DNA from: Coniella vitis
Lineage: Eukaryota > Ascomycota > Sordariomycetes > Diaporthales > Schizoparmaceae
Length of the DNA stretch: 64,000 nt
NCBI GenBank assembly: GCA_011317545.1
Contig: WUJK01000007.1
Span: forward strand, 62,001 to 126,000
Direction of reading: 5' to 3'
The notes under the pieces are model-generated. The model did no database searches. It worked only from the letters and a program-made list of their open reading frames with translations, and was not told where the DNA came from. Positions 60,780 to 64,000 of the stretch are shown in pieces. Both the position numbers and the translations under genes were made by a program. The first letter of the stretch is position 1. Each line of letters starts with the position of its first letter.

Positions 60780-62753
60780 CTAAGGGGCGGCGGACAGCGG
60801 CCCATCAAGCATAAAATCGAGCTTGGGCATCTCCAACCTTGGCGGCGCTTCCTTCTTGGCGGCGGCGGCGGCGGCTGCTGTCGCTCCCACTGCTCCTCCT
60901 GCTGGTGCCGCAGCTGACTTTTTGGGCGACGTGCTTCGCGATTCCTGCGGCGGGCCAAAGCGCACGTCTCGCACGCTCCACCCGTCGTCTGCAGCCGCAG
61001 CCACCCACGTGCGGAGTGCGTCATGTACCCCAGGATAGAACTTCTCTTTGCACAGCCGCAGGCTGCCGCCCATGCACCGCTCCCACCCCGACATGCGGAA
61101 CAGTTCGCGCAGTTGGTTGCGTTCTGCCTGCGAGGGCGTGCAGGCGATGATGGCATTCAGGAGATCCAGGTGGGAAGCAAGGTAGTTGGTGGCATCCCAC
61201 TCCACTCCACCCACGTACGGAGCCGCAGGCACTGGAGGGCGCTCCTGGGGAAAGTGGCGGTGCATGTACGCATACCTGTCGTCGGTCGGCAGGCCTGCGG
61301 CTGGCACTCGGTCGGGGAAGCGGCATGGCGAGGACTCGGTGGGGGCGGCCGTCTTGCGCATGTCCTCGCATGACTTGTCGCGCCCTGCTGGCAGCGCAAT
61401 GACATTGAGGTGGTGCAAGAAGATCCAAAACACCTCCTTGGTCACGCTCACCACCTCCTTGTTCCAGACCCGGTACGGCCTTTCGCGTCGCATTTCGAGC
61501 ACAAAGTCCACGGGCCGCTCTTCCTCCTTGGGCAGGGGATCGCGGAGGTAGGACAGAACCGTCTGCGCCCGTGCTGTTCGCTCTTGTTCTGCACTACTCT
61601 CGATATACGTAAGGAGTATGGATGTGATGATGTTTCGCGTGGTGAATTCGCTGGGGCCCTTGTGCTCGGGGTCGAAGATGAGGTGGATCAGGGCTGGCAG
61701 AAGCGTCGCTTGGATCTCGTGGAGATACTGCAAAGCCAAGGCAGTCGTGCACAGGGCCTTGAGACAGAGCAAATCCTCGTGGAGGAGTGCGTCTTCATGT
61801 TCCTCTCTGTGAAGGTTGTACTCGTCAGCAAAAAAGCAAAAAACTACCCAGGGCCCCGTCCATCAGGAGCTTGCCAAAGAAAAAAAAAAAAAAAAAACCA
61901 CATGGACTCACCTCCACTCAACGTCCATGATCCGCTGCAACAGGCCTACAATCTCCTTCATGCCGCCCTGTCTGATGAAATCCTCGGTCCACGCGACGCG
62001 CTCGTTGCGAAGCAACAGGCGCAGCTTGTGGAGCTTGCCTACCTCGACAGCCTCAGGCTTCTGGACCTTGCGCAGGTAGTTGACAAATTCACAGGGCTGC
62101 TGGCCCGTGACCTTGGCAATAATGCCAGTGCCCGAGTAGTTTCCGTTGGCCGAGGGTGGTCTCTCAGCCACCACGCTGTCGGTGGACTTGTTCCTGCCGT
62201 GGCCCTTGATGGGGCCCTCCTTCTTTTTGCCCTTGGACGGAGAGCCTCCAATCTTCCAGCTGTTGCGCGAAAAGGTGAAGCTCCGGCCTCGCGGCTGTTT
62301 TTTATCAGCAGCCGCAGCGGTCGCAGCAGCATTGCTGTCGCCACTGCGTACCGAGTCCCTGCCGCTCAGACCCACGGCCGAATCGTCGCTATCGTTTGTA
62401 GGACGGCGACCCAGCTTCTTGCCCTCGGCCTCGGCCCAGTCTTGACGAATAAACTCCATCTTGATTGTGCTGTTGAGATTGCGCATCTTATACCGTTGAT
62501 TCTCGGGGATGTTGCGGCGGTCCAGCATAGCCTCCAAGTGCTTGTCAACGTCTTTGGGATCGATCTGGGGCTCGGTCGGCTCGGGGGAGGGGGAGGGGGA
62601 GGCTGCCTTGGGCTTCTGACCTGTCAGGCTCGACAGGGCAGAAATGACTCTAGCTCGCGAGCCAGACCGGCTCTTGGCCCATGTGGACGAGCGGTTGCCC
62701 TCGGGCGCTTCATCGGCCTTGAGACGGCCCCGTTGGTCGCGGTGTCGCTGTTG

Positions 62754-62818
<65 letters not shown>

Positions 62819-63751
62819 AGTGGTGGCTGTTCTGGTCTTGGTCCATCCTGGCCAAGTCTGGTCTGGGCATGTGCTGTGGCTGGAAGGACTTGGGCCTCGG
62901 TCTGGGCCCCGACGACATGCCGTTTGACTGTGGAGGGCGGAAGGAGTTGTTGAGGTTGACAAGGTTGGCCTGGGTAAAGGGATCGGCGGGGTTGTCAAAG
63001 GGAGAGCCGGGCACCGAGCCCGTGCCGCCCAGAGTCGTCTTGCAGAATTGGGCATAAATGGGTGTGAGGGCGGGTGATTTGGGATCTGAGGGCTTCCTGT
63101 TCTCCTTGTCTCGTCCTTGGGGATCGTCCTTGTCGTTGGACCCCGTCAGGCTCTTGTTGGAGCGTGGACGGGACAGCAGCATGCCCTTGAGGTTGGTCGA
63201 GGAGCGCTGTTTGTCTTGTTGTGATTGCTGCTGCTGCTGAGGAAGGTCTCTGGGCCGGTCCAGGGAGAATCTGGCGGACAGGTTGGCTAGATTCGTCTTG
63301 AAGGGGCTTCTGGGGGTGTCGGCATGATCGGACTTGCTGGGATCATGGCGCGCAGACTTGACGGGAGAGGAAGGGCTGTCGATGGCAACAGGGCCCGTCT
63401 GCTGCCAGTGGCCGAGTGCCTGGGTCTCGATCTGGAGCTTGGGGTAGGCCACGCTGGCTGGGCGACGAGGGGAGGAGGCTCCGCTCTCGTGCGGCGGAAG
63501 ATTGCTGTGTTGTCGTCGGGTTGGGCTGGACGGCGGTGGGGCGGCTGCTGCTGCTGCTGCTGCTGTTGTCGTGGTTGCTGTGGTTGTGACGGGCGTGGAG
63601 GTGGCTGTGCTGAGGGCGGTCGTGGCCTGGGAGCGCAGCGGCGCAAAGGACGAGGAGAGATTGCCACCGTCCGAGTTGTTTCGCTTGTGTATAAAGGACC
63701 GCAGACCGCCGCCCGCCTTGTTGTTCTGGTGGGCTGAAGGCGGTGGCTGTG

Positions 63752-63784
<33 letters not shown>

Positions 63785-63863
63785 GCTGCTGCTGTGGCTG
63801 TGGCTGCTCGAATTGTTGCCGAGTCTCGGAAAAGTTAAAGGGCGATTTATGGAGGGCCGCCAT
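60780..63863 (-). CDS. GBD/FH3 (formin N-terminal-like, Rho-GTPase-binding) domain protein without FH2
   Basis: Two exons (63863-61912, 61806-60780) flank a 105-nt intron (GTGAGT...TTCACAG, phase 2) and give 992 aa. Residues 1 to about 450 are low-complexity: two Gln tracts, Ser/Pro-rich and basic motifs. The GTPase-binding armadillo region starts near DKHLEAMLDRRNIPENQRYKMRN. It continues with FVNYLRKVQKP, LRLLLRNERVAWTEDFIRQGG, MKEIVGLLQRI and CLKALCTTALALQYL, and ends with a C-terminal half containing FRMSGWERCMGGSLRLC. This is the N-terminal regulatory module of diaphanous-type formins. There is no proline-rich FH1, no FH2 actin-assembly domain and no DAD before the stop. It may act as a Rho effector or scaffold in polarity (inference). 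I chose the ATG at 63863 because there is none upstream in frame within the window. Confidence 0.87.
62751..62816 (-). repeat. CAG/CAA repeat coding about 22 glutamines
   Basis: CTG/TTG units on + (CAG/CAA on the coding strand) inside the disordered N-terminal half of the GBD/FH3 protein. A second, CAA-rich run lies at about 63752-63795. Confidence 0.95.
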
Positions 63864-64000
63864 GGTGGGCGAGACCTGGCGGATTGCTGGGGAAACGCCC
63901 GCACACAATATGCGCGCTAAACAATACACAACAAGGCTGGATGGGGAAAATGCTCAAAACAGAAGAGATGCCTCGTGCCAATGCGGTGTGGGTGCGGTGT
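63864..64000. other. Promoter or 5' UTR of the GBD/FH3 gene
   Basis: Too short to contain more than the 5' flank. The coding frame stays open upstream to about 63929 but without an ATG, so a 5' exon beyond the window cannot be excluded. Confidence 0.4.

Noticed and set aside
61410..62927. 505-codon frame on + opposite the GBD/FH3 gene
   Set aside because: Shadow of the real gene; its poly-Leu run is the antisense of the polyGln repeat.

Overview
The window is nuclear DNA from a filamentous ascomycete (Pezizomycotina, most likely a Sordariomycete; the class is an inference). The support is many short GT...AG introns (about 65-300 nt) with CTAAC/CTGAC-like branch sites, monocistronic genes on both strands with gaps of 0.2-5 kb, and fungal families such as a Zn2Cys6 regulator, a fungal rhodopsin-domain membrane protein, alternative NADH dehydrogenase, DUG2 and TIM17. 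I joined exons by eye. For every multi-exon model the splice phases close into one open frame, but no transcript or database evidence was available.

1-14.4 kb is accessory in character: a seven-helix rhodopsin-domain protein (-), a gene-free stretch with a decayed inverted repeat (about 4833-5402), an SCP2-PhyH fusion dioxygenase (+), a secreted beta-propeller protein of the SMP-30/hetero-Diels-Alderase-like type (-), a 14-helix MFS exporter (+) and a SnoaL-like protein (-). The last four look like tailoring and export genes of a specialised-metabolite cluster, but no core synthase is visible.

15.5-25.4 kb has a GPI-anchored Ser/Thr-rich wall protein (-), a short-chain dehydrogenase (+), a short secreted protein resembling only the N-terminal domain of GH64 glucanases (+), a type II NADH dehydrogenase (-) and a small secreted protein (+).

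26-39.3 kb has a metallo-beta-lactamase-fold protein whose middle is replaced by polyglutamine (+), a His-rich MFS transporter (-), an Ntn-type asparaginase (+), TIM17 (-) and a DUG2-type WD40-M20 peptidase of glutathione breakdown (+).

39.9-64 kb has a Zn2Cys6 regulator with an Asn43 tract (-), a DHA1 transporter with a microsatellite-filled intron (+), a 5.3-kb gene-free region, an eight-exon sugar transporter (+), a leucine-rich-repeat protein (+) and a GBD/FH3-domain protein without a formin FH2 domain (-). Pure triplet repeats are frequent in this part, in coding and non-coding sequence alike.
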